Below are positions 12,280-20,784 of a stretch of DNA of 25,407 nucleotides, one piece after another. Numbering within the stretch: the first letter of the stretch is position 1; every line of letters starts with the position of its first letter. Made by a program: the position numbers and the translations under genes. Below the pieces are notes generated by a model. That model was not told the DNA's origin and made no database searches. It was given only the letters and a program-made list of their open reading frames with translations. The DNA comes from a virus: positions 1 through 25,407 of IMG/VR virus record IMGVR_UViG_3300008116_007717; one strand, 5' to 3'.

Positions 12280-14886
12280 ATGTATCAAGCAATTTACATT
12301 CAACAGGGAGAGAACTATGCTAAAACAGTTCATCTTAAAGACGACAATGAAGGTTGGTTACATTTTGATTTCAAACCAACATATTATAAGACTGACCCTA
12401 ATGGTCAGTTTACTACTTTAGATGGTAAAAAAGTATCACCAACAAATAAGTTTGAGAAATCAAACTATGAAATTGATATACCTAACGAAACAAGGGTATT
12501 AATTGATGCATATTTAAATGAGGACGAGCCACCTAAATGGCACAATATAGTATTTTTAGATATTGAGTGTGAAATCGGTGGTGCTCTAACTCCTGAGAAT
12601 ATTAAAAATTCTCCTACTAAAATTACATCAATTGCTTTATATGACAAATCTACTCAACAAACTATTTGTTATATTCTTGATGAATCCAAATCAATGGAAT
12701 CAATTGAAGAAGAAGGTAAAAGTATTATTGCGTGTTATACTGAAAAAGAATTGTTGCACAAATTCCTAGATAAATGGGAAGAACTTGATCCTACAATTGT
12801 TGTAGGATGGAATAGTGAATTTTTTGATATTCCCTATTTGTATTTTAGAATATTAAGAGTATTTGATGCTAAAACAGCATCAAGATTATCTCCACTTAAA
12901 ATAATAGGAAACCTAAATCAATATGGTGCTGTTACTACAGTTGAATCTCAAAAAATGAGTAAAGATTATATTGATCTAGCAGGTATTAATCATTTAGACT
13001 ACTTTAATTTATTTAAAAAATACATTACTAAACAAGAACCATCTTACAAATTAGGTGATATTGGTAAAAAATATGTTGGTTTAGATAAAATCAAATATGA
13101 TGTTAGTTTAGATAAATTATTTAAAGAAGATAAGAAGAAATTTATTGAATACAATATTCGTGACGTTGAAATCCTTATTGAATTGGATAAAAAACTCCAA
13201 TTCATAGATTTAACACTCAATATTTGTCATTTGTGCCACGTGCCTTATGAAAACATTTATTGGTCAACAATGTTAAATGAAGGAGCAATCTTGACATACC
13301 TTAAACGTCAGAATATTGTTTCAATGAATAAACCAACTACTACAAACCCTGAATTAAAGTTAACAATTGGGGAAGAATATGCTGGTGGTTATTTGAAAGA
13401 TCCAATTCCTGGCTTGTATAGCGATGTGATTGATCTTGACTTTACCTCACTATACCCATCTATTATTCGTTCGTTGAATATGGGAGTAGAAACATTAGTA
13501 GGTAATGTTAAAATAAGAGATAAATACGATAGTAACTGGACTTTACTTGATTTGAAAGCATTAAAACCAAGCACAAAAATTACCATTGAAAATCCTAAAC
13601 GTCAAGTAACTGAAATTACTGCTGGTAAGCTAGTTGAAATGGTTGAAAAAAATAAATTAACAATTGCTGCTAGTGGTGGTTTATTTAGAAGTGACAAGCG
13701 AAGCGTTGTATGTGATGTATTATCAGATTGGTTTGATAAACGTGTTGAATATAAGAACTTGATGAAGGATGCTTTTAAGAAAAAGAAAGATCCTGTATTA
13801 GGTGAGTTTTACAACAAACGTCAACATGCATTTAAAATTAAATTAAATGACGTTTACGGGTGTTTTGCTCAAAACGGATGGAGGTATACGGATGGATATA
13901 AAGTTATTTCAAACGCAATTACATTAACAGGACAAAGACTAATTCAGGAATCAATCAAAGCGATGAATCGAATGATTAATACTGAGATTGGAACTGAAGA
14001 TGTTGATTATGTAATTACAAGTGATACCGATTCAATGTTTATTAGAGTAGGGGATGTTGTAAAATATAGATGGCCTGATTTAGATGTAAATGATAGAGAT
14101 GCTCGTATTGCTAAAATATTAGAGGTAGCAGCTGATTATCAAAAACAAATCAACAAATATCTTAACCAACACGTTCGCGATTTATTCAATATTCAGGATG
14201 ATCATTATTTTGAATTAAAACAAGAGGTGATACTTGAAAGAGGTTATTTCGCAGGTAAAAGACGTTATGCCCAATACATTATTAATAAAGAAGGTGTTAC
14301 CACTGAAGAATTAGATATTAAGGGACTTGATTTGATGAAATCTAATTTCCCTCCATTATTCAGAGAATTTGGTGAAAACCTAATTAAGCAAATAATGTTT
14401 GGTAAAACCAAGAAAGAAATTGATTTATTAATTTCATCATTTAAAAAGAGTATAGCTAGTAGGGAAATAGTTGAAATTGCTAAACCAACTGGAGTTAAGA
14501 AAATTAGAGAATATATTGAGCGTGGACCTACAGCATCTAAAATATTTAGTGATTTAAAATCTAAAGCTCCAATTAATACTAAAGCAGCTATCTATTACAA
14601 TGATTTGTTGCGTTTCAAAAAATTGGACAAAAAATATCCAACAATCAAAGAGTTTGAAAAAATATACTATGTGTATTTGAAGGATAATCCATATCGACTT
14701 GATTGCATAGGATTCTTTGGAGTTGATGATCCACCAGAAATTATAGAATTTATTGAAAAATATGTTGATAAGGAAAAAACGTTTGACTCAACGTTCCTAA
14801 ACAAGTTACAAGGTGTATATGATGATTTAAAATGGTCATTTCCATCTCTTAATGAGTACGCCAACAAGTTTTTTGTTATTAGTTAA
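12280..14886 (+). CDS. DNA polymerase, family B (T4 gp43-like)
   Basis: Replicative DNA polymerase with 3'-5' proofreading. The exonuclease site is complete: Asp94/Glu96 (Phe-Leu-Asp-Ile-Glu), Asn178/Asp183 (Trp-Asn-Ser-Glu-Phe-Phe-Asp), and Tyr291/Asp295 (Tyr-Asn-Ile-Arg-Asp). Polymerase motif A is Asp-Phe-Thr-Ser-Leu-Tyr-Pro-Ser (387-394), motif B is Lys-x3-Asn-x2-Tyr-Gly (519-527) and motif C is Asp-Thr-Asp-Ser (582-585). Length (868) is close to T4 gp43 (898), with no intein or split. The last residues after about 845 probably form the clamp-binding tail. With clamp, clamp loader and helicase in the same window it completes most of a T4-like replisome. Confidence 0.97.
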   Translation: MYQAIYIQQGENYAKTVHLKDDNEGWLHFDFKPTYYKTDPNGQFTTLDGKKVSPTNKFEKSNYEIDIPNETRVLIDAYLNEDEPPKWHNIVFLDIECEIGGALTPENIKNSPTKITSIALYDKSTQQTICYILDESKSMESIEEEGKSIIACYTEKELLHKFLDKWEELDPTIVVGWNSEFFDIPYLYFRILRVFDAKTASRLSPLKIIGNLNQYGAVTTVESQKMSKDYIDLAGINHLDYFNLFKKYITKQEPSYKLGDIGKKYVGLDKIKYDVSLDKLFKEDKKKFIEYNIRDVEILIELDKKLQFIDLTLNICHLCHVPYENIYWSTMLNEGAILTYLKRQNIVSMNKPTTTNPELKLTIGEEYAGGYLKDPIPGLYSDVIDLDFTSLYPSIIRSLNMGVETLVGNVKIRDKYDSNWTLLDLKALKPSTKITIENPKRQVTEITAGKLVEMVEKNKLTIAASGGLFRSDKRSVVCDVLSDWFDKRVEYKNLMKDAFKKKKDPVLGEFYNKRQHAFKIKLNDVYGCFAQNGWRYTDGYKVISNAITLTGQRLIQESIKAMNRMINTEIGTEDVDYVITSDTDSMFIRVGDVVKYRWPDLDVNDRDARIAKILEVAADYQKQINKYLNQHVRDLFNIQDDHYFELKQEVILERGYFAGKRRYAQYIINKEGVTTEELDIKGLDLMKSNFPPLFREFGENLIKQIMFGKTKKEIDLLISSFKKSIASREIVEIAKPTGVKKIREYIERGPTASKIFSDLKSKAPINTKAAIYYNDLLRFKKLDKKYPTIKEFEKIYYVYLKDNPYRLDCIGFFGVDDPPEIIEFIEKYVDKEKTFDSTFLNKLQGVYDDLKWSFPSLNEYANKFFVIS

Positions 14887-14902
14887 AAGAGTCGTATATT
14901 CA
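14872..14902 (+). promoter_or_regulatory. Bacteroidota-like promoter before 14907 and the sliding clamp
   Basis: TTTGTTA at 14872-14878 (in the polymerase 3' end), then 16 bases, then TATATTCA at 14895-14902. The ATG at 14907 follows after only 4 bases, so the transcript may be leaderless. The 9-mer GTATATTCA stands at exactly the same distance from the clamp-loader start at 23178. Confidence 0.5.
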
Positions 14903-14906
14903 CATT

Positions 14907-15245
14907 ATGAATTTATTTAAAGGTTTTATTTACGGATTAATTGCTCAAATCATAACGTTTTTGCAATTACAGGGACAATTGAAGTATGATGTATTAAAAA
15001 ACAATACATGGTTTGTTGTATTGTTAGGACTTCCTATTTCATATTTGTTTATGATATCCGTAAAACATTTTGTATTAGCTTATGATGGACAGATATGGCC
15101 ATCACGATTAATAGGATTTGGAATTGGAGTAGTTGTATTTAGTCTTATGTCACATTGGTTATTTAAAGAGCCGATAACAGCTAAAACAATTACTTGTTTA
15201 GGTTTAGGAACTATTATAGTTTTAATTCAAATATTCTGGAAATGA
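14907..15245 (+). CDS. Small polytopic membrane protein
   Basis: 112 residues with about four membrane segments (roughly 6-24, 35-52, 67-84 and 93-110). The last part, with a charged Lys-Glu-Pro turn followed by a Gly-rich hydrophobic helix, recalls half-size DMT/SMR-type transporters, but similarity is weak and I do not assign one. It lies between polymerase and clamp and overlaps the clamp start by ATGA, so it is translated with the clamp. Gene order here differs from T4, where no such gene sits between 43 and 45. Confidence 0.62.
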   Translation: MNLFKGFIYGLIAQIITFLQLQGQLKYDVLKNNTWFVVLLGLPISYLFMISVKHFVLAYDGQIWPSRLIGFGIGVVVFSLMSHWLFKEPITAKTITCLGLGTIIVLIQIFWK

Positions 15246-15964
15246 ACAAAGAAGTATTAATGAGTGTCGTTGATAAGTACTATCTAAACGGATTGTGCGA
15301 ATCAGTTAAATGGAATGTTAAGGATAAACAATTATCCATTAATGCAGTATTAGCAACAAAAAACGCTATTACTAAAATTAATTGTTCCGATGTTGAAATT
15401 GATGATAGTGAACTATGTATTTTTAATACAACTCAACTTATTAGCTTGCTTTCAATTACAGATGATTTTGTTGAATTAAATGTAGAAAGTATTAAATCAA
15501 CACCTGTTAAATTGAATATTGCTGATAATCAATACGATTTATCGTACCATTTGAGCGATGCATCAATTATCCCTTCAGTAGCAACTATTGAGGAACCAAT
15601 TAATTATGATTTTGAATTTGATATTAATAATGAATTTATAACTAAGTTTATTAAATCATATGCTGCACTTGATAAGAATCCACGATTTACAATGCAAGCA
15701 CATTTAACACCTGATAAAAAAGAAGTGGAAATAGTAATGGGTGCTGCTGAACAACATGCTAATAAAATTAAATTCAAAGAAGAAGGTGAATTTATAATGA
15801 GCACAGAACCAATACCTTTTCCAGCAAACATATTTAAAGAAATATTTTCAGCAAACAAAAATGCTACAGGTAAATTATATGTTAGTTGTCAGGGATTAGC
15901 TAAGGTAACTTTTACCGAAGATCCAATTTCTGTTACCTATTTTGTTGCAAGAAATAATAATTAA
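15242..15964 (+). CDS. DNA polymerase sliding clamp, T4 gp45-like
   Basis: 240 residues, close to T4 gp45 (228). It forms the trimeric ring that tethers the polymerase and, in T4, also activates late transcription. The two-domain clamp pattern is visible: the N-terminal block ends in the Phe-Asn-Thr-Thr-Gln-Leu-Ile-Ser-Leu-Leu segment, and the C-terminal block has Phe-Pro-Ala-Asn-Ile-Phe-Lys-Glu-Ile and the closing strand Val-Thr-Tyr-Phe-Val-Ala. The frame extends 16 codons further upstream, but the ATG at 15242 sits in a 4-base ATGA overlap with the preceding stop and matches family length. Confidence 0.88.
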   Translation: MNKEVLMSVVDKYYLNGLCESVKWNVKDKQLSINAVLATKNAITKINCSDVEIDDSELCIFNTTQLISLLSITDDFVELNVESIKSTPVKLNIADNQYDLSYHLSDASIIPSVATIEEPINYDFEFDINNEFITKFIKSYAALDKNPRFTMQAHLTPDKKEVEIVMGAAEQHANKIKFKEEGEFIMSTEPIPFPANIFKEIFSANKNATGKLYVSCQGLAKVTFTEDPISVTYFVARNNN

Positions 15965-15972
15965 TATATTTA
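15941..15972 (+). promoter_or_regulatory. Promoter before hsp20
   Basis: TTTG at 15941-15944 (in the clamp 3' end) and TATATTTA at 15965-15972 are separated by 20 bases. This matches the Bacteroidota -33/-7 layout and the other paired sites in this window. TATTTATA runs to 15974. The transcript would have a leader of roughly 60 bases that includes one arm of an inverted repeat (15983-15994). Confidence 0.45.
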
Positions 15973-15982
15973 TAGATGACCT

Positions 15983-15994
15983 TAGGGCGCTAAC
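15983..15994 (+). repeat. Inverted repeat, left arm, flanking hsp20
   Basis: TAGGGCGCTAAC is the exact reverse complement of 16464-16475. The arm lies 46 bases before the hsp20 ATG and is GC-rich against an AT-rich background. The pair brackets exactly one gene. Confidence 0.75.
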
Positions 15995-16040
15995 CAGGTT
16001 TTATTATTAACAATTTAAAAACTATCTTAGGAGGTTTATT

Positions 16041-16457
16041 ATGACACTAATGAGAACACACACAGACCCATTTGATGTCTTGTTCAAGAATTTCTTCAAC
16101 AACGACTCATTCTTTGCTCCTGCTTTGGAGACAAAAATTACACACCCAGTAGACATTTACGAAACAAAAGAAGGCCTGCATTTTGAAATTGCATGTACTG
16201 GTCTAACTAAAGAAGATGTTAACATTAACATCGAAGGGGACGTTTTACGCGTTACCTATGAAAAAGACGGAGAAAGTGAAATTGACGTGACTAACTTTAT
16301 CCATAGGGGTATTGCTCGTCGTTCATTTAATCTAGGTTATAAAGTATCATCACGTTTTGATCTTCAAAATGCTGATGCCCAAATGAATAACGGTTTATTA
16401 CTAATTTCTATTCCGTTCGCGGAACAAGCCAAACCTAAAGTGTTGGCTATTAAATAA
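16041..16457 (+). CDS. Small heat-shock protein (Hsp20/alpha-crystallin)
   Basis: ATP-independent holdase chaperone. The 138 residues hold an alpha-crystallin domain from about 30 to 125: Val-Asp-Ile-Tyr-Glu-Thr, the Thr-Gly-Leu-Thr-Lys-Glu-Asp-Val strand-turn, and the Asn-Asn-Gly-Leu-Leu-Leu-Ile-Ser-Ile-Pro block matching the family's A-x3-NGVL-like signature. The C-terminal Leu-Ala-Ile acts as the I-x-I oligomerisation motif. AGGAGG at 16029-16034 stands 6 bases before the ATG, a strong Shine-Dalgarno that is rare in this window. It has its own promoter-like element and is bracketed by a 12-bp inverted repeat. It is first in a chaperone island with groES and groEL. Confidence 0.92.
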   Translation: MTLMRTHTDPFDVLFKNFFNNDSFFAPALETKITHPVDIYETKEGLHFEIACTGLTKEDVNINIEGDVLRVTYEKDGESEIDVTNFIHRGIARRSFNLGYKVSSRFDLQNADAQMNNGLLLISIPFAEQAKPKVLAIK

Positions 16458-16463
16458 TCAAGA

Positions 16464-16475
16464 GTTAGCGCCCTA
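16464..16475 (+). repeat. Inverted repeat, right arm, flanking hsp20
   Basis: GTTAGCGCCCTA begins 6 bases after the hsp20 stop and is the exact reverse complement of 15983-15994. No U-run follows, so a simple terminator is unlikely. In the transcript the two arms could pair across the whole gene. Confidence 0.75.
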
Positions 16476-16507
16476 CTTGGTTATTTAAATTATTTTACTT
16501 ATATTTA
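16476..16507 (+). promoter_or_regulatory. Bacteroidota-like promoter before groES-groEL
   Basis: TTGGTTA at 16477-16483 and TATATTTA at 16500-16507 are separated by 16 bases, and the groES ATG follows 17 bases later. The 14-mer TTGGTTATTTAAAT (16477-16490) is repeated exactly at 23143-23156, before the clamp loader, with the same distance to its -7 element. Confidence 0.52.
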
Positions 16508-16524
16508 AAAAAAAATAAAAATTC

Positions 16525-16812
16525 ATGATACAACCTTTAAATGGACACATTATCCTAACCCCTGTGGAAGAAATAGAGCAGATGGTAGGTAATATTATTA
16601 TTCCCGATTTGGGAAAAGAAAGACCCGAAATGGGAGAAGTAGTTGCTGTAAGTGATACATTCAACTGGAATAGAGGTGAATGGAAAAAAACAGAACTTGC
16701 TGTTGGTGATAAAGTATTGATTCCTAAATTAGGAGCAATGAAAATCACTGTTGATGGACAAGATTATTTTATTTGTAAAGAAAACGATATTTTAGGAATT
16801 GTAAAAAATTAA
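16525..16812 (+). CDS. groES: Co-chaperonin GroES
   Basis: 95-residue lid of the GroEL chamber. The fold begins Ile-Gln-Pro-Leu-Asn-Gly and includes a mobile loop (about 15-32) whose Ile-Ile-Ile-Pro triad replaces the usual Ile-Val-Leu that grips GroEL. The dome/roof region contains Val-Gly-Asp-Lys-Val-Leu-Ile-Pro (about 66-73), and the C-terminal strand is Asp-Ile-Leu-Gly-Ile-Val. Length is standard, unlike the longer and divergent T4 gp31. It is 2 bases upstream of groEL and shares its promoter. A paired phage GroES and GroEL implies a self-sufficient chamber, probably for virion proteins. Confidence 0.93.
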   Translation: MIQPLNGHIILTPVEEIEQMVGNIIIPDLGKERPEMGEVVAVSDTFNWNRGEWKKTELAVGDKVLIPKLGAMKITVDGQDYFICKENDILGIVKN

Positions 16813-16814
16813 TT

Positions 16815-18461
16815 ATGGTAGAAACATCATTTGGTATTGATTTAAAAAATAAGTTACTTGCTGGTATTCAAAAGTTGAATAACAGTGTTTCTTCCACATT
16901 AGGTCCTGGTGGTAGAACTGTTTTGATTAAAGATGGAAACGGTGAAATTAAAGTAACTAAGGACGGTGTTACAGTTGCTAAAGCATTTTCTGAATTACCT
17001 GACCAGGTAGAAGATTTAGGTGCTCAACTTGTAAAACAAGTATCTATCAAATCAGCTAATGAAGCTGGTGATGGTACAACAACATCTACTTTACTTGCAA
17101 CAACAATGGTAGAAGAAGGACTTAAATTATTAGGTCAAGGTTCTAATCCAGTAGAAGTAAAGAAAGGTATTGATCATGGTGTTAAGTTAGTAGTTGATGA
17201 ACTTAAAAAACTTGCCCTTGATATTAGCGATGAGAAACAAATTAAAGCCGTAGCAACCATTTCAGGTAACAATGATGAAGAAATTGGTAATTTAATTGCC
17301 ACTGCTCTTGAAAAAGTAGGTCGTGATGGTGTTGTAGCTATTGAAGAAAGCAAATCGGGTGAAACGTCACTTGAAGTAGTTGAAGGTATGCAATTTGAGC
17401 GTGGTTATAAATCACCTTACTTTGTTACAGATAATAATACAATGTCAGCAATTATTGAAGATGCGCATGTATTAATTTTCGATGGTCGTATTACTACAGC
17501 AGCAGAATTACTTCCAGTATTACAAAAAGTAAGTGCTGAAAATAAATCATTGTTAATTGTTGCTGAAGATATTGATGGTGAAGCATTAGCTACATTGATT
17601 GTAAACAAAGCTAGAGGTATTATTAAAGTTATTGCTGTTAAAGCTCCTGATTTTGGTGAACGTAGAACAATGGCCCTTGAAGATTTAGCTACTGTGACAG
17701 GTGGTCAGGTTATTAGTAAAGAAAAAGGATTAAAACTTGATAAAATCCCAGTTGCTAATTATACTCAATATCTTGGTAAAGCAAGAACAGTTAACGTTAA
17801 TAAAGATAAGACAACTATTATTGATGGTGCTGGTACTGAAGAAGCAATTACTGCACGCGCAGAAGAAATTAAATCACAGATTGATAAAGCAACTTCGTTC
17901 TTTGAAAAAGAAAAATTACAAGAACGTTTAGGTAAATTGATTGGTGGTGTAGCTATCGTATCAGTTGGTGGTAATAGTGAAATTGAAATTAAAGAAAAGA
18001 AAGATAGAGTTGAAGATGCATTATTTGCAACTAAAGCAGCATTAGCCGAAGGTATTGTACCTGGTGGTGGTGTTTCGTTGATTAAAGCATTTAATAATAT
18101 CTTAGGTAAAATAGGTGATACTAGTGATAATACTATTGCAGGTATTAAAATTGTAAAACAAGCCTGTTACGCACCATTTAAGAAAATTATGGATAATGCT
18201 GGTAAAGATAACTGGTATGAAATCCTCCATTTAATATTTGAAGAAGATAAAGAAGCAAATAACTTTATTACGTTCAATGTTAAAACCGATACTATAACAA
18301 ACGCCTTAAACGAAGGATTACTTGACCCCGTTAAAGTAACTCGTATCGCGCTTGAAAATGCTGCTTCTGTAGCCGGAACAATATTAACAACAGAATCAGT
18401 TGTATTTGAAAAAAAGGACGAAAAAGAAGGTGGTAACAATATGATGAACCTAGGAATGTAA
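16815..18461 (+). CDS. groEL: Chaperonin GroEL
   Basis: Full-length 548-residue group I chaperonin that folds proteins in an ATP-driven double-ring chamber. ATP-site blocks Leu-Gly-Pro-Gly-Gly-Arg (29-34), Lys-Asp-Gly-Val-Thr-Val (49-54) and Gly-Asp-Gly-Thr-Thr-Thr (85-90) are intact, as are Arg-Arg-Thr-Met-Ala-Leu-Glu-Asp and Gly-Gly-Gly-Val in the later equatorial part. The C-terminus ends Asn-Asn-Met-Met-Asn-Leu-Gly-Met, a short variant of the usual Gly-Gly-Met repeat. Complete groEL genes are uncommon in phages, most of which carry at most a GroES-like protein; here it forms a pair with groES and follows hsp20. Confidence 0.96.
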   Translation: MVETSFGIDLKNKLLAGIQKLNNSVSSTLGPGGRTVLIKDGNGEIKVTKDGVTVAKAFSELPDQVEDLGAQLVKQVSIKSANEAGDGTTTSTLLATTMVEEGLKLLGQGSNPVEVKKGIDHGVKLVVDELKKLALDISDEKQIKAVATISGNNDEEIGNLIATALEKVGRDGVVAIEESKSGETSLEVVEGMQFERGYKSPYFVTDNNTMSAIIEDAHVLIFDGRITTAAELLPVLQKVSAENKSLLIVAEDIDGEALATLIVNKARGIIKVIAVKAPDFGERRTMALEDLATVTGGQVISKEKGLKLDKIPVANYTQYLGKARTVNVNKDKTTIIDGAGTEEAITARAEEIKSQIDKATSFFEKEKLQERLGKLIGGVAIVSVGGNSEIEIKEKKDRVEDALFATKAALAEGIVPGGGVSLIKAFNNILGKIGDTSDNTIAGIKIVKQACYAPFKKIMDNAGKDNWYEILHLIFEEDKEANNFITFNVKTDTITNALNEGLLDPVKVTRIALENAASVAGTILTTESVVFEKKDEKEGGNNMMNLGM

Positions 18462-18462
18462 T

Positions 18463-18472
18463 TATATTTATA
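18463..18472 (+). promoter_or_regulatory. TATATTTATA motif before the oxygenase-carbamoyltransferase trio
   Basis: TATATTTA at 18463-18470, with TATTTATA at 18465-18472, starts one base after the groEL stop and ends 15 bases before the next ATG. No -33 box at the usual distance. It may be a separate promoter that uncouples the trio from groEL. Confidence 0.35.
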
Positions 18473-18487
18473 GGAAATATAGTTATA

Positions 18488-19159
18488 ATGACTCGTTCTG
18501 ATTATTTTCATATACCTAATTTTTGCCCACCTGAAATCTGCGATTTTCTAGTTCGTGAGTATGATAGAGATAGTGATATGCTCAATCTTACAAGTGAATT
18601 TGATAACGCAGATTTCTCTTATTTTGATAAAACAAATCTCCATAAACAAGGACTTAGAGATAAAAGAGCTAAAGTATTTGTAGAGCAACTGGCTTATAAT
18701 ACAAGACAAAAGCATATTGACTTTTATAAACCCGAGCAAATATGGTCTGATACTCAGGTATTAGTAAAATGGTTTCCAGGTCGCGATCTAGGAGTACATG
18801 CTGATAATGCCTTTTGGCCTGATGGAAGACCAAATTATGTTCATTTTAGACAATTCTCTTCAATAGTTTATCTTAATAATGCCAGTGAATATGAAGGTGG
18901 AGAGTTCTTTTTTATTGATCCTTATTTAGAAATTAAACCACAAAAAGGAGACTTGATAGGATTTAAATCAGGAATGGAATGGGCTCATGGAGTAAAAATG
19001 ATTACTTCAGGAGCTCGTTATACTTTATCTCTTTGGTTTACAGACGATATTGAGTATGCTATATGGGATAATGATAATTATAGAAAAGACATTGATGAAA
19101 AAAGTGAACAATTACAAATAGATCCTTTGGATCGTTCTAACATTATAAAGTTATGGTAA
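18488..19159 (+). CDS. 2-oxoglutarate/Fe(II) oxygenase, prolyl 4-hydroxylase-like
   Basis: 223 residues with a double-stranded beta-helix. The iron ligands are His104 and Asp106 (Val-His-Ala-Asp-Asn) and His167 (Trp-Ala-His-Gly-Val), and the 2-oxoglutarate-binding Arg is Arg177. A Tyr-Glu-Gly-Gly-Glu-Phe-Phe-Phe strand and Lys-Pro-Gln-Lys-Gly-Asp-Leu lie between them, as in prolyl 4-hydroxylases. It would hydroxylate a protein side chain, a nucleobase or a sugar; the substrate cannot be read from sequence. The stop overlaps the carbamoyltransferase start by 7 bases, so the pair is translationally coupled, which suggests that the new hydroxyl is the acceptor for the next enzyme. Confidence 0.88.
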   Translation: MTRSDYFHIPNFCPPEICDFLVREYDRDSDMLNLTSEFDNADFSYFDKTNLHKQGLRDKRAKVFVEQLAYNTRQKHIDFYKPEQIWSDTQVLVKWFPGRDLGVHADNAFWPDGRPNYVHFRQFSSIVYLNNASEYEGGEFFFIDPYLEIKPQKGDLIGFKSGMEWAHGVKMITSGARYTLSLWFTDDIEYAIWDNDNYRKDIDEKSEQLQIDPLDRSNIIKLW

Positions 19160-20784
19160 TATATGGAATATTTCTTGGTGCTCACCAATATTCAACAGCA
19201 TTAATTAAAGATGGAAAAATATTATATGCTATTGAAAATGAAAGAATAACAAGAGTAAAGCATGGATATAGTTGGTTTGAATCACCTAAAGCATCTTATG
19301 TTGCTATTGAAAAAGCAACAGGTATAAAATTTGAAGATGTAGATTATATTGCTCTTTCAGATCCTGGACAACTAAGATATGATTTGGGCGCCTATAATAA
19401 TTCTCCTGATAAAGTAGCTAACTATTATTTTTGGAAACAAAAGATAAGAGATTTTAATAAACCTATTATTGCTTTTGAACATCATCAATGTCATGCCGCT
19501 GTGGGTTATTATTTAAGCGGATTTCAAGAGAAAACTTTAATTCTTACTATGGATGGTGGTAGTAATGAAAGAAACTACACTACAATTTGGTTAGGTGAAA
19601 AAGGTAACATGACTAAGGTACACCAAAATATAGAGCCGTTAGAGGGTTCATTAGGGTGTATTTGGTTTGAATTATGTAAACACTTTGATTACACACCTGT
19701 TAAAGATGAAGGAAAAATAATGGGCTTAGCACCTCAGGGCAAATTAAATTCAGACTTTTATAATATATTAGATGAAATATGTCGTTATCAAGGTAATTTA
19801 AGTTTTAGTACACCTCATAATTTTCCATTTGCTAATTGGGCTTTTGCTCAATGCGAGGGCAATGGATTTTTTGATACACCCGAGAAAAAAGCAGATATAG
19901 CGTTTACAACACAAAAACATTTTGAGGATAATATCATACCATACATTAAAGACCTTAAAGCTAGATACCCTGAATATACTAAATTAGTCATGTCAGGAGG
20001 TTTATTTGCTAATGTTAAGGCGAATCAAAAAATAAATGAGCAGTGTGGGTTTGAAGAGGTATTTATTGCCCCACCAATGGGTGATGAAGGTTTATCATTA
20101 GGTGCTGCTATGTTAGCTTCTTGGAAATTAGGTGAATGGGAACATAAACCAACTAAAGATGTATTTTTTGGTTTAGAATATACTGATGAACAAGTTATGG
20201 ATGCTGCTTTAAAATTTAATGTTAAAGCAAAAGGTAGATACACTAATGATATGGAATTTATCGTATCTGAATTAACAAACAGAAAGGTATTTGGTATATT
20301 CAATGGTCGATTTGAATTAGGACCTAGAGCATTAGGTAACAGAAGTGTTATAATGGAAGCAACAAATCGTTATAATCATTCTCATCTTAATCAGCGATTT
20401 GGAAGAGACGAAACAATGCCTTTTGCCCCTATAGTATTATATGATAAAGCAGAAGAAGTATTTGATATCAAATCATCTAAATTTGCTTCTGAATTTATGA
20501 CGTTATGTCATAATGTAAAAGAAGAATGGAAGGAAAAAATTCCAGCAGTTACTCATTTAGATGGTACTGCACGTCCTCAAATTGTAAGACTAGATGTACA
20601 TCCTGTATTTTACAATATATTACACTTTTATGACAAATGGACTAATATTCCTGTCTTAATTAATACTTCGTTTAACGGACATGGTGAACCTATTATTGAT
20701 ACACCTGAACAAGCATTTATCCATTTAGAAAAAGGTTCTATTGATTATTTAATTATAAACAACATGTTATATGCTAGAAACTAA
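19153..20784 (+). CDS. O-carbamoyltransferase, NodU/TobZ/CmcH family
   Basis: 543 residues covering both expected domains. The N-terminal Kae1-like domain has Ser-Thr-Ala-Leu, Glu-Asn-Glu-Arg (28-31), the metal-binding Glu-His-His-Gln-Cys-His (109-114), and Thr-Met-Asp-Gly-Gly-Ser (132-137). The C-terminal YrdC-like domain has Phe-Glu-Leu-Gly-Pro-Arg-Ala-Leu-Gly-Asn-Arg-Ser and Asn-Thr-Ser-Phe-Asn, near residues 390 and 498. Family members carbamoylate hydroxyls of Nod factors and antibiotics from carbamoyl phosphate and ATP. In phages such genes have been linked to nucleobase or surface modification. It overlaps the oxygenase by 7 bases and the next gene by 14, so the three act together. All conserved residues I looked for are present. 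Confidence 0.93.
   Translation: MVIYGIFLGAHQYSTALIKDGKILYAIENERITRVKHGYSWFESPKASYVAIEKATGIKFEDVDYIALSDPGQLRYDLGAYNNSPDKVANYYFWKQKIRDFNKPIIAFEHHQCHAAVGYYLSGFQEKTLILTMDGGSNERNYTTIWLGEKGNMTKVHQNIEPLEGSLGCIWFELCKHFDYTPVKDEGKIMGLAPQGKLNSDFYNILDEICRYQGNLSFSTPHNFPFANWAFAQCEGNGFFDTPEKKADIAFTTQKHFEDNIIPYIKDLKARYPEYTKLVMSGGLFANVKANQKINEQCGFEEVFIAPPMGDEGLSLGAAMLASWKLGEWEHKPTKDVFFGLEYTDEQVMDAALKFNVKAKGRYTNDMEFIVSELTNRKVFGIFNGRFELGPRALGNRSVIMEATNRYNHSHLNQRFGRDETMPFAPIVLYDKAEEVFDIKSSKFASEFMTLCHNVKEEWKEKIPAVTHLDGTARPQIVRLDVHPVFYNILHFYDKWTNIPVLINTSFNGHGEPIIDTPEQAFIHLEKGSIDYLIINNMLYARN

Noticed and set aside
15194-15241. Longer version of the clamp protein starting at 15194.
   Set aside because: The extra 16 residues overlap the upstream gene and do not resemble a clamp; the ATGA overlap at 15242 fits.
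18463-18472. TATAAATA (T4 late promoter consensus) on the minus strand at 10661, 15967, 18465 and 22555.
   Set aside because: It is the complement of the plus-strand TATTTATA. No minus-strand gene follows any of these sites, and all sit just before plus-strand starts, so a plus-strand element is the simpler reading.
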